DNA of 43,777 nt from Psychrobacter sp. 4Dc (GTDB taxonomy: Bacteria; Pseudomonadota; Gammaproteobacteria; Pseudomonadales; Moraxellaceae), in NCBI RefSeq assembly GCF_002836715.1, contig NZ_PJAT01000103.1, forward strand, positions 1 through 43,777, in the 5' to 3' direction. This document shows positions 17,890-26,187 of the stretch, piece after piece; position 1 is the stretch's first letter, and each line of letters starts with the position of its first letter. The notes under the pieces were generated by a model. That model was given only the letters and a program-made list of their open reading frames with translations. It had not been told where the DNA came from and made no database searches. The position numbers and the translations under genes were made by a program.

Positions 17890-18948
17890 ATGAGCATCAA
17901 TAAAGAAACCGCGATAACTGACAGCAATTCAGCCCCTGTATACGATAGTGTGACTAATAATATCGTCGTTGCCGCACTATATAAGTTCACGCGCTTTGCT
18001 GATTTTGAGCAATATCGTGAGCCTATCTTAAACACTATGCTCGATCACGATGTAAAAGGTACGTTGTTACTTGCAAGCGAAGGCATTAACGGTACGATTT
18101 CTGGTACGCGTCAAGGTATCGATACCGTACTTGACTACCTGCGTAGTATTGAGGCGATTGGTACGTTTACCTTTAAAGAATCCTATACTGACGCACAGCC
18201 TTTTTATCGCACTAAGGTGAAACTGAAAAAAGAAATCGTCACTATGGGTGTCGAGAATATCGATCCATTGGAATCCGTTGGTCGCTATGTAAAGCCAAGC
18301 GAGTGGAATGCGTTGATCTCAGATCCTGAAGTTACCTTAATCGACACGCGTAACGACTATGAAGTGCAAATCGGCACCTTTCAAAATGCGGTTAACCCAA
18401 ACACTGAAACGTTCCGCGAGTTTCCAGAATACGTCTCAAAAGAGCTGGATCCAACCAAGCATAAAAAAGTCGCCATGTTTTGTACAGGTGGTATCCGCTG
18501 CGAGAAGTCAACTGCGTATTTGCGCGAGCAAGGGTTTGAAGAGGTCTATCATTTAGAAGGCGGTATCCTAAAATACCTAGAAGAAGTTCCTGCCAGTGAC
18601 TCTATGTGGCAAGGCGACTGCTTTGTTTTTGACAACCGTGTATCGGTCAATCACAACTTAGAAAAAGGCAACTATGAGCAGTGTTTTGCTTGCCGTATGC
18701 CGATCACTAGCGATGACATGCAAAGCCCAGCCTACATCAAAGGCGAATCCTGCCCACACTGTATCGATAAAGCGACCGATGAGCAAAAAGCGCGTTTCCG
18801 TGAGCGTGAGCATCAAATGCAGCTAGCGAAAAAGCGCGGCGAAGCTCATATCGGTAGCGATGTGATGGATGTCATAGAAAAACGCAAAGCTGCTAAGACG
18901 GAAGCTCGTTTACAAGCAGAAGCTGCAAACAACGCTAAAGCCAACTAA
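17890..18948 (+). CDS. trhO: tRNA uridine(34) hydroxylase TrhO (rhodanese family)
   Basis: Member of the YceA/TrhO family, which hydroxylates U34 of certain tRNAs at the 5 position using oxygen, towards 5-methoxyuridine and cmo5U. An N-terminal acylphosphatase-like domain (residues about 25-120, with [13 protein letters not shown]) is followed by a rhodanese domain. The active-site loop is [10 protein letters not shown] (C198, C204). After it comes a Cys-rich segment with paired cysteines (CFAC and CPHC), probably a zinc site, and a charged C-terminal helix. The ATG at 17890 has AGGAG seven bases upstream; an upstream in-frame TTG lacks a site. 352 residues. Ends at a strong terminator. Confidence 0.94.
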   Translation: MSINKETAITDSNSAPVYDSVTNNIVVAALYKFTRFADFEQYREPILNTMLDHDVKGTLLLASEGINGTISGTRQGIDTVLDYLRSIEAIGTFTFKESYTDAQPFYRTKVKLKKEIVTMGVENIDPLESVGRYVKPSEWNALISDPEVTLIDTRNDYEVQIGTFQNAVNPNTETFREFPEYVSKELDPTKHKKVAMFCTGGIRCEKSTAYLREQGFEEVYHLEGGILKYLEEVPASDSMWQGDCFVFDNRVSVNHNLEKGNYEQCFACRMPITSDDMQSPAYIKGESCPHCIDKATDEQKARFREREHQMQLAKKRGEAHIGSDVMDVIEKRKAAKTEARLQAEAANNAKAN

Positions 18949-18987
18949 ACTTAGCATTAGTACAATAAAAAAGAAGTGAAATAAAAA

Positions 18988-19022
18988 AGAGAGGCTCTAA
19001 TCAATAGAGCCTCTCTTTTTTT
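18988..19022. terminator. bidirectional terminator between trhO and serA
   Basis: Perfect 11-bp stem AGAGAGGCTCT/AGAGCCTCTCT with a seven-base loop, an A-run on the left and seven T on the right, between two convergent genes. Confidence 0.92.
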
Positions 19023-19097
19023 ATGATAAATCTTCAATGCTTATCAAAGCTATTAGCACTGATATAGTTAATCCAACTTTATAGTGGATTGACTATA

Positions 19098-20324
19098 TTA
19101 GAATAAGATACGTACGCGGATAGTCTCTTCTACATCTTTTAACTGGTCTAGTGCAGCGGTCGAATCATTGTAATCGACATCCATCACTAGATAACCAACA
19201 TCACCTTCTGTCATCAGGCTCTGCGCTAGGATGTTAATACCAGCTTCAGCAAATAGGCGGTTAATCTGAGACAGTACGCCTGGCACGTTTTTGTGAATGT
19301 GTAGTAGACGATGCGAGTTTTCTTTGAACGGGATAGAAACTTCTGGGAAGTTCACAGCCGTCGCCGTATCACCTTGATCAGAGTATCTAACAAACTTATC
19401 TGCTACTTCCAGTCCGATATTGGCCTGTGCTTCTTGTGTTGAACCACCGATATGCGGCGTCAAAATCACATTATCAAACTTACGTAGTGGTGACTCAAAC
19501 TCTTCGTCAGCTGATTTTGGCTCTTTTGGGAACACATCGATAGCCGCGCCCAAGATTTTACCAGACTCAAGCGCATCTGCTAGATCATCAATCTCGACGC
19601 ACGTACCGCGTGCCGCATTGATAAAGTAGCTGCCTTCTTTCATCTGAGCGAACTGCTCAGCTTTCATCATATAGCGAGTGCTTGGCACATCAGGTACATG
19701 CAATGTCACGATGTCAGCCGTTGATAATAGCTCTTCTAGGCTACCAACTTGTACCGCATTGCCTAGTGGCAATTTGGTCACAGCATCATGATAGATGACT
19801 TTCATACCGAAGCTCTCTGCCAAGACAGACAGCTGCGAACCGATAGAACCATAACCGACGATACCGATAGTCTTGCCACGCACTTCGTGTGAGTTGGTCG
19901 CAGACTTGCCCCAGCCGCCGCGATGTACGGTTGCATTCTTTTCGGGAATACCGCGGTACAGCATAATAGCCTCGGCCAATACTAGCTCAGCTACCGAACG
20001 AGTGTTCGAGAATGGCGCGTTAAAGACAGGGATACCAAGATCACGAGCGGCGTCTAGATCTACTTGGTTGGTACCAATACAAAAGCAACCAATGCCGATA
20101 AGCTTGTGTGCGTGCTCAAGTACTTCACGCGTCAACTGAGTGCGCGAACGAATACCGATAAAGTGAGCATCTTTGATCTTTTCGATCAGCTCGTCTTGAT
20201 CTAAGGCGTGACTGATATTCTCGATGTTGTGGTAACCAGCTCCTTCCAATACTTTTAGGGCATTGTCATGTAGACCTTCAAGCAATAAAAACCGGATTTT
20301 GTCTTTTTGTAGTGATAACGCCAT
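19098..20324 (-). CDS. serA: D-3-phosphoglycerate dehydrogenase
   Basis: First enzyme of serine synthesis; oxidises 3-phosphoglycerate with NAD. The nucleotide-binding loop is VGYGSIGS (156-163). Catalytic residues are R239 (NAARG) and H291 (LTPHIGGSTQEAQ), with an acidic partner near EP268-269. A C-terminal ACT domain (about 337-408, VPGVLSQINRLFAEAGINI) suggests feedback by serine. The 408-residue length matches the short E. coli-type enzyme. AGGACA is upstream of the ATG. It is divergent from a D-2-hydroxyglutarate dehydrogenase gene, an arrangement also found in Pseudomonas. Confidence 0.96.
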   Translation of the reverse strand: MALSLQKDKIRFLLLEGLHDNALKVLEGAGYHNIENISHALDQDELIEKIKDAHFIGIRSRTQLTREVLEHAHKLIGIGCFCIGTNQVDLDAARDLGIPVFNAPFSNTRSVAELVLAEAIMLYRGIPEKNATVHRGGWGKSATNSHEVRGKTIGIVGYGSIGSQLSVLAESFGMKVIYHDAVTKLPLGNAVQVGSLEELLSTADIVTLHVPDVPSTRYMMKAEQFAQMKEGSYFINAARGTCVEIDDLADALESGKILGAAIDVFPKEPKSADEEFESPLRKFDNVILTPHIGGSTQEAQANIGLEVADKFVRYSDQGDTATAVNFPEVSIPFKENSHRLLHIHKNVPGVLSQINRLFAEAGINILAQSLMTEGDVGYLVMDVDYNDSTAALDQLKDVEETIRVRILF

Positions 20325-20660
20325 ATGAGAACTGTCCTATAATTGTTTTATAAGATTAACTGTTGGATAATCTATGATGGAGGAAACGAAAACAGTCCCG
20401 ATATCTTACACAAAATTTGAGGTCGATGTTAGCAGATTAGATGAATTATTGGTTATCAAGCCTGAAAAATTTTTATGCTATAGTGAATTATTCTGTTTGA
20501 AACCGATCGAACCAGTTATTTATTACTTACCTCTTCTTATAGGTAAAAATTATCACCCCCTTATTACTTCTACGAGCTGACTCATCACTGAATTTATAGT
20601 TATTTCACTATATAATAAGCAGCCCCAGCATCGTGCTTACGCCAATATTGAGATTTGACC
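20325..20660. other. divergent promoter region of serA and the D-2-hydroxyglutarate dehydrogenase gene
   Basis: 336 bases. On the plus strand a TATAAT at 20611-20616 is a likely -10 box, but no good -35 sits at the right distance. A 68-codon open frame (20374-20580) has no ribosome site and no recognisable features, so I do not call it. No terminator is seen. Confidence 0.45.
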
Positions 20661-22097
20661 ATGACGCCAACTACCGCTCAAAACACATCCGAAACCAATG
20701 CCGTGCAAACCATCTTGAGCACGCTCACTGATACCCATGATTTCGACCCGACCCAAATCAAAACTGATGCTGAGAGCTTAGAGCATTGGGGTAAAGACTG
20801 GACCAAACACTTTGCTCCTGCTGCTGCTGCCATCGTCTTTCCAAAGACCACCGAGCAAGTACAAGCTATTGTGCTACTAGCTAATGAACACAACGTCGTC
20901 CTCACCCCTAGTGGTGGTCGTACTGGATTGTCTGCTGGTGCAGTAGCAGCCAACGGTGAGATCGTGGTTAGCATGGATAAAATGAACCAGATCGGACAGT
21001 TCTATCCTGCCGATCGCATGGTTGAAGTCGAAGCCGGTGTCGTCACCCAGCAGTTGCAAGAATTCGCTGAATCAAAAGACCTATACTACCCTGTCGACTT
21101 TGCCTCAGCAGGCTCTAGTCAGATAGGCGGCAACATCGGCACCAACGCAGGCGGCATCAAAGTCATTCGCTATGGCATGACCCGTCAATGGATTATGGGT
21201 CTGACTGTCGTTACGGGTAAAGGTGATATCTTGCATCTCAATCGCGGCATGGTAAAGAACGCCACCGGCTATGATCTGCGCCAATTGTTCATCGGTAGTG
21301 AAGGCACACTTGGCCTTGTCACTCATGCGCAAATCAAACTTGAGCGTCAGCCACAAGACTTAAACGTCATGGTGCTTGGCATGGACAGCTTCAATGACGT
21401 GATGAACGTACTCTCTGCTTTTCAGGCACAGATTGATTTAACAGCGTTTGAGTTCTTTGACGATGTGGCGATTGATAAGCTGATGGCACATGGTCAAGTA
21501 CAAGAGCCGTTTGAATCACGTACCAAGTTTTATACATTGCTAGAGTTTGAAGCACCTTATGAGCCAATCATGGACAAAGCCATGGCCATATTTGAGCATT
21601 GTATGGAGCAAGGTTGGGTTGTTGATGGTGTCATGAGCCAAAACCTCACACAGGCTGAAGAGTTATGGAAGCTACGTGAGTATATCTCTGAGACCATCTC
21701 AGTATTTACCCCTTATAAAAACGATGTCTCGGTGCTAATAAGTCACGTACCGACCTTTATCGAAGAGATTGATCATATTGTTAGCAGCAACTATCCTGAC
21801 TTTGAAGTCTGTTGGTTCGGTCATATCGGCGATGGTAATTTGCATTTGAATATCTTAAAACCTGAGAATATGAATAAGGATGATTTCTTTGCAGAGTGTC
21901 AGGTCGTCAATAAATACGTGTTTGAGACGGTACAGAAATATGGCGGTTCAGTGTCTGCTGAGCATGGGGTTGGTATGACGAAGAAGCCGTACCTGCACTA
22001 TAGCCGCAGTGAGACGGAGATTGATTATTTACGAGAAGTCAAAAAAGTATTCGATCCAAACAACATTATGAACCGTGGTAAGATTTTTGATATGTGA
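20661..22097 (+). CDS. D-2-hydroxyglutarate dehydrogenase-like FAD oxidoreductase
   Basis: FAD-linked oxidase of the GlcD/D2HGDH group. The FAD-binding PCMH-type domain covers about residues 45-225 (VVLTPSGGRTGLSAGA; SAGSSQIGGNIGTNAGGIK; GYDLRQLFIGSEGTLG). The C-terminal FAD-oxidase domain follows, with WFGHIGDGNLHLNIL and SAEHGVGMTKK, which carry the His residues for metal and substrate. SerA-type enzymes can reduce 2-oxoglutarate to D-2-hydroxyglutarate, and the partner dehydrogenase re-oxidises it, pulling serine synthesis forward; this coupling is described in Pseudomonas. The divergent pairing with serA supports that job over glycolate or D-lactate oxidation. ATG at 20661 preferred over a TTG two codons earlier; 478 residues. 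Confidence 0.87.
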   Translation: MTPTTAQNTSETNAVQTILSTLTDTHDFDPTQIKTDAESLEHWGKDWTKHFAPAAAAIVFPKTTEQVQAIVLLANEHNVVLTPSGGRTGLSAGAVAANGEIVVSMDKMNQIGQFYPADRMVEVEAGVVTQQLQEFAESKDLYYPVDFASAGSSQIGGNIGTNAGGIKVIRYGMTRQWIMGLTVVTGKGDILHLNRGMVKNATGYDLRQLFIGSEGTLGLVTHAQIKLERQPQDLNVMVLGMDSFNDVMNVLSAFQAQIDLTAFEFFDDVAIDKLMAHGQVQEPFESRTKFYTLLEFEAPYEPIMDKAMAIFEHCMEQGWVVDGVMSQNLTQAEELWKLREYISETISVFTPYKNDVSVLISHVPTFIEEIDHIVSSNYPDFEVCWFGHIGDGNLHLNILKPENMNKDDFFAECQVVNKYVFETVQKYGGSVSAEHGVGMTKKPYLHYSRSETEIDYLREVKKVFDPNNIMNRGKIFDM

Positions 22098-22122
22098 TTA
22101 GTACTCTAAACGCTTAACCCAA

Positions 22123-22158
22123 AAAAAAGACGCTAACCCGAGAGCTAGCGTCTTTTTT
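22123..22158. terminator. bidirectional terminator between the dehydrogenase and BLUF genes
   Basis: AAAAAGACGCTA pairs with TAGCGTCTTTTT around ten bases, with A-runs and T-runs on each side. The two genes converge here. Confidence 0.88.
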
Positions 22159-22187
22159 ATGGCTTTATAATTCGCAAAAACTACAAT

Positions 22188-22817
22188 CTATAAATATAAC
22201 AGTATCAATGCGACGACCAGTAGTATGCTCAAAAACCCTTGAATAATCAGAAATGCCTGATGCGGTGCCGCGATATGACGCACCATATTACCCAATGCAT
22301 TATAAGTAATACCTGCCGCCTTAATATGAGGTGGACTATCGAAAGTTTTGATAATTTGCAAAAACTGTTCGGTCCGATCAGATGACCAACCGTGCGGCGC
22401 AAATGGTAAAAATGGAGATAATTGTACGGCCTGTTTCTTGGTCGCGGGGGACCATAACCAACGCTCCAAAAACAGCAAGCGCATACGCCAGTCGGCAAAG
22501 CTGCGATGATTGATGACTTGTAATAGCAACACTTCTACATTTTTATGACGGCTATCGACAAAGATACGCTCTTGCAGATTAAATACGTCTGACTTTTTGC
22601 CTTCAATACATTGCAGAAAATGACCATTGCCGTAGCATAGCGTGCCTGTGATTTTATGCTGCTGATTGTAGTTACGTGCGTGACCTTCTACTTCATCAAA
22701 AATAGAGGTGCTCAAACGCGAGCCAAGAGTCAGCGTACTGACATAAACCAACTGAACCAAAGCGGAGTCATCTATGTCATCCCACTTCATGATTCTATTG
22801 GTATGATTTAAAGGCAT
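22188..22817 (-). CDS. BLUF blue-light sensor with C-terminal membrane anchor
   Basis: A BLUF (FAD blue-light) domain spans about residues 18-115. The photocycle residues are in place: Y25 (LVYVS), N51 (before ITG) and Q69 (GHFLQCIEG), plus W110 and M112 in the DWRM motif. So it should bind flavin and respond to light. Residues 116-185 form a linker of unknown fold. Residues about 190-208 are one strongly hydrophobic helix at the very end, implying a tail-anchored protein with the sensor in the cytoplasm. There is no EAL or other enzyme domain, so it must signal through a partner. AGGA lies ten bases before the ATG at 22817; a second ATG at 22790 is possible. The Acinetobacter BLUF protein BlsA is a short relative, without such an anchor as far as I know. 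Confidence 0.9.
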   Translation of the reverse strand: MPLNHTNRIMKWDDIDDSALVQLVYVSTLTLGSRLSTSIFDEVEGHARNYNQQHKITGTLCYGNGHFLQCIEGKKSDVFNLQERIFVDSRHKNVEVLLLQVINHRSFADWRMRLLFLERWLWSPATKKQAVQLSPFLPFAPHGWSSDRTEQFLQIIKTFDSPPHIKAAGITYNALGNMVRHIAAPHQAFLIIQGFLSILLVVALILLYL

Positions 22818-23354
22818 AATAAAATAATCCTAAGAAGCCGATGAGATACGGCTAAACGAAACAAGCAACACAATACTATGCCTGAGTTGAACCAAAAAAT
22901 TGACTCACAAAAACGTAGCAAATATTTACTACGTGAGACTGTTATTACCGTTACAGCTTGCTATGATAACAAGCAAAACAAAAGGTGCTGATAGATATTA
23001 TTTAGATTCTATATTGAGATAATAAATAGCAAGACAGTCGCAGGTACAATGATAATGCAGAGTTAGGCGCTTATCGGTGCTCACAAACCCAATAGGTATA
23101 AAGTGGTATAGAATGCGGCGTTCGCTATCCTTTAGTCCTCTATGTTAGCCAAAATCATTACTAAATAAAGTGAGTAAAACGGCCTAAGATATCAACATAA
23201 CCTATTGTAAATACGGCAATAAATTATTGTAACGACAATATCTTCCTATTGGAATGTTTTTATTACTTTTTTGCACAAAAATCGGTACATCAATGTGCCA
23301 TGACACCATTATGTGATACCACTACATTCAATAGCTATTTAAAACAGGAAACTT
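22818..23354. other. intergenic region between the BLUF and GNAT-nitrilase genes
   Basis: 537 bases between divergent genes. It includes an inverted repeat TATTGT-AACG-ACAATA (around 23226-23241) that could be an operator or hairpin, and several imperfect dyads. No coding frame, tRNA or clear box pair is visible. CAGGAAAC just before 23355 is the ribosome site of the next gene. Confidence 0.5.
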
Positions 23355-24992
23355 ATGAGTAAGATGGAAAAACTAGATGACTTTCACCTCACGATTGCTG
23401 AGATTAAGAAAAAAGATTATCCACAATTAAAGGCATTGATGGATCGTGTCTATGTAAACTTGGGTGGCGCATGGTCAAAGACAACCATTCATACTTTGAT
23501 TGATGCTTTCCCAGAAGGCCAGATTGCCTTGTTTGATCACGATCAGCTGATTGGTATCGTGCTCTCTATGCGCGTTGACTATGCCAAGTTTTCAAATCCG
23601 CATACCTATGACGATTTGATTGGGCAAAAAGAAATCATCAGAGACAATCCAGAAGGTGATGCCATTTATGGTTTGGATGCGCTCATCGACCCTGATTATC
23701 GCGGCTACCGTCTCGGTCGACGTCTGTATGATGCACGTAAAGAGCTGTGCCGACAGTTGAATTTCCGCGCTATCTTAGCCGGTGGACGCATACCTAACTA
23801 TCATAACCATAAAGATCTGACTCCAGGTGAATATATTGATGCCGTTGAAAGCCGTGAAATTCACGATTCAGCTTTGTCATTCCAGCTGTCTAATGGCTTT
23901 ATCGTTAAACGTATTTTGACTGCTTATCTGCCAGATGATAAGCAGTCAAAGGGCTTTGCTACCTTGCTTGAGTGGGCAAATATTTATTATGAGCCTAAAG
24001 ACTATAAGCCTAATACTCGCAAGTCTGAGGTTCGTATTGGTGGTATTCAGTGGCAGATGCGTGAAGTCGAATCACCTGAAGAATTACTGCAACAAGTTGA
24101 GTTCTTTGTTGATATCATGGCTGATTACAACTCAGACTTTGCTTGCTTACCTGAATTTTTCAATGCGCCATTGATGGGTCTGTGCGAAGAAACCGATCAA
24201 AATATTGCCATTCGATTTTTGGCAGGTTATACCGAGTGGTTCAAAAATGAAATCTCGCATTTAGCCGTCAGTTATAACGTCAACGTCATTACCGGTTCGA
24301 TGCCGTTACTGGATGAAGACGATACCTTATACAACGTCAGCTATCTGTGCCGCCGTGACGGTACCGTTGAAGAGCAACGCAAAATTCATATTACTCCGCA
24401 TGAGCGCAGCGCTTGGGTAATCGAAGGTGGCGATGAAGTCAAAGTATTCGACACGGATGCGGGTCGTATCGGTATCTTGGTTTGCTATGATGTTGAGTTC
24501 CCTGAGCTTGCACGTCTGATGGCACTTGATGACATGGATATCTTGTTTGTGCCCTTCTGGACCGATACCAAAAACGGCTATCTACGTGTCCGCCACTGTG
24601 CGCAAGCCCGTGCTATCGAAAACGAATGCTATGTGATGATTTGTGGTTCAGTGGGCAACTTACCGCAAGTTGAGAGCTTAGATATTCAATACGCTCAATC
24701 GTCGATTTTTTCACCGTCAGACTTTGCGTTCCCGCATGATGCGATTATGGCAGAGACCACTGCCAACACGGAGATGGTATTCTTCTCTGATGTAAACTTG
24801 GACAAGCTGACTCACGTTCGTCACGAAGGCTCAGTACATAACCTGATTGACCGCCGTGATGATTTGTTCAGCTTAAAGTGGAAGCGCAAGGCCAAAGTGC
24901 CAGCGAGCAAGTTGAGTGATGAGCAGCGCCGTGAAAATTCAGGTAGCGTACTGATTGGTGATCCATTACAAAACCGAGCACAAAAGCCGTAG
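23355..24992 (+). CDS. GNAT acetyltransferase-nitrilase (C-N hydrolase) fusion
   Basis: Two domains in one 545-residue chain. Residues about 10-195 are a GNAT N-acetyltransferase, with the acetyl-CoA loop in RGYRLGRRLYDARK (116-129). Residues about 225-515 are a carbon-nitrogen hydrolase with the complete Glu-Lys-Cys triad: E267 (LPEFF), K343 (QRKIHITPHE) and C377 (LVCYDVEFPE). GNAT-fused nitrilase proteins are a recognised branch of the nitrilase superfamily, but their substrates are not established to my knowledge. An amide-to-acyl transfer or damage-repair role is conceivable. The ATG has CAGGAAAC at good spacing. Monocistronic. Confidence 0.92.
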   Translation: MSKMEKLDDFHLTIAEIKKKDYPQLKALMDRVYVNLGGAWSKTTIHTLIDAFPEGQIALFDHDQLIGIVLSMRVDYAKFSNPHTYDDLIGQKEIIRDNPEGDAIYGLDALIDPDYRGYRLGRRLYDARKELCRQLNFRAILAGGRIPNYHNHKDLTPGEYIDAVESREIHDSALSFQLSNGFIVKRILTAYLPDDKQSKGFATLLEWANIYYEPKDYKPNTRKSEVRIGGIQWQMREVESPEELLQQVEFFVDIMADYNSDFACLPEFFNAPLMGLCEETDQNIAIRFLAGYTEWFKNEISHLAVSYNVNVITGSMPLLDEDDTLYNVSYLCRRDGTVEEQRKIHITPHERSAWVIEGGDEVKVFDTDAGRIGILVCYDVEFPELARLMALDDMDILFVPFWTDTKNGYLRVRHCAQARAIENECYVMICGSVGNLPQVESLDIQYAQSSIFSPSDFAFPHDAIMAETTANTEMVFFSDVNLDKLTHVRHEGSVHNLIDRRDDLFSLKWKRKAKVPASKLSDEQRRENSGSVLIGDPLQNRAQKP

Positions 24993-25047
24993 TTAATTGT
25001 AGTTAGTTATGGTCGGTTGACGTCGCACACTTATAGTAGACTTTATA

Positions 25048-25080
25048 AATAATACGGCTGATTTTCAGCCGTTTATTTTT
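25048..25080 (+). terminator. terminator of the GNAT-nitrilase gene
   Basis: Perfect 8-bp stem ACGGCTGA/TCAGCCGT with loop TTT, then TTATTTTT. Confidence 0.8.
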
Positions 25081-25198
25081 ATCTACTATCCACTCTTTGT
25101 GCAATGATCATATAGGCAATCACGATAAGATAAGCAGTAACGATAAGCCATTATTTGAAAATAACTGAAAACAATATACAAACTAAAAAGCGGATGTC

Positions 25199-25747
25199 AT
25201 GACGACTGATATTGAGCAAAAAGAAGTAAAGCCAAAGAAGCAGTCGAAGCGAAAGATAGTTTCGATATTTAAAACGATAATGTTATATGGTCTCATGTTT
25301 GTTGTAATCTATAGCGTGGTCAATTGGTGGCGACAACCTGTCATGCCTGCCAACCCTCAATTGCAACTGACCGATTACCAAGGACAGACTATCGATCTAG
25401 CAGCGATGAGTCACGAGCGTCCTACACTGGTATACTTTTGGGGTACGTGGTGTTCAGTCTGTAGTTTTACTTCGCCCACCATCAATAAACTAGCAGCAGA
25501 TAACTATCCCGTTGTCACTATTGCCGTACAGTCAGGCTCAAACCAAGAGCTACGCGGCTACCTCGATCAACATAAGTTTGATTTCACCACCATAAATGAT
25601 CAACAAGGCAATATCTTTGCAGATTGGCAAGGACAAGTCACACCGTCCTATGTGGTATTAGAGAATGGCGAGATGATACAAGGGCTAACAGGTATTCAGC
25701 CATTATGGTCATTGAAACTGCGCTTGTGGTTAGCATCTGTGTTTTAG
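25199..25747 (+). CDS. membrane-anchored thioredoxin-like protein (TlpA/ScsD type)
   Basis: A basic N-terminus (residues 1-20), then one membrane helix at about 24-42, then a thioredoxin fold facing the periplasm. The redox motif is WCSVC (C85, C88) in FWGTWCSVCSFTSPTINKL. The cis-proline region is VTPSYVVLENGE. This pattern fits ScsD/TlpA-like disulfide oxidoreductases, which adjust disulfides of envelope proteins. No DsbD, copper-tolerance or cytochrome c maturation gene is adjacent, so the electron partner cannot be named. GGATG precedes the ATG. 182 residues. Confidence 0.85.
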   Translation: MTTDIEQKEVKPKKQSKRKIVSIFKTIMLYGLMFVVIYSVVNWWRQPVMPANPQLQLTDYQGQTIDLAAMSHERPTLVYFWGTWCSVCSFTSPTINKLAADNYPVVTIAVQSGSNQELRGYLDQHKFDFTTINDQQGNIFADWQGQVTPSYVVLENGEMIQGLTGIQPLWSLKLRLWLASVF

Positions 25748-26187
25748 CAGTTGAGTCGTACTTTATGTTTCAATAAGTCATTGTGTAAAAGGCCTATAGC
25801 TATGTCTTCACCAATGATATATGACACAGATAAACGATTGATATTGGACAAAATTGGGTCGACCTCGCACAGCTCTTTTTACCCTACCCTTTTTGTCATA
25901 TAATAGCTGCCGATCTAAATATTTTTTTGAATTATTTTTACTAGCATATTTTATGTTGCAATCGTCTCGTTACCATTTATTATTGACGTAACTATTTACC
26001 GACTGATGAGCGACAATGGGTATTTATTGACATGATGGTTGATAAACCGACTATGATGAGCAATATACCTACTATTAGTAATTGAATAATATCGACACAG
26101 CATTAACCTCAGCACTACATTGAACATCGAGCCTTGTATCCGGTTTTGAACCGACACACAAACCTACCTTTTAAAAAGATACCTTCT
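25748..26187 (+). other. leader and promoter region of ileS
   Basis: 440 bases without a gene. A TATAAT at 25899-25904 lies after a T-rich stretch without a clear -35; a second candidate pair is at 26027-26057. The region is long enough for a regulated leader, but I see no T-box, which would be unusual in this group anyway. An upstream in-frame TTG at 26134 is not used in my call. Confidence 0.45.
26027..26057 (+). promoter_or_regulatory. candidate promoter upstream of ileS
   Basis: Consensus -35 TTGACA (26027-26032) and -10-like TATGAT (26052-26057) with a 19-base spacer, which is longer than ideal. About 130 bases ahead of the ileS start. Confidence 0.35.

Noticed and set aside
20374..20580. 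68-codon open frame in the serA divergent spacer
   Set aside because: No ribosome site, no recognisable motif, and it lies across the region where two divergent promoters are expected.
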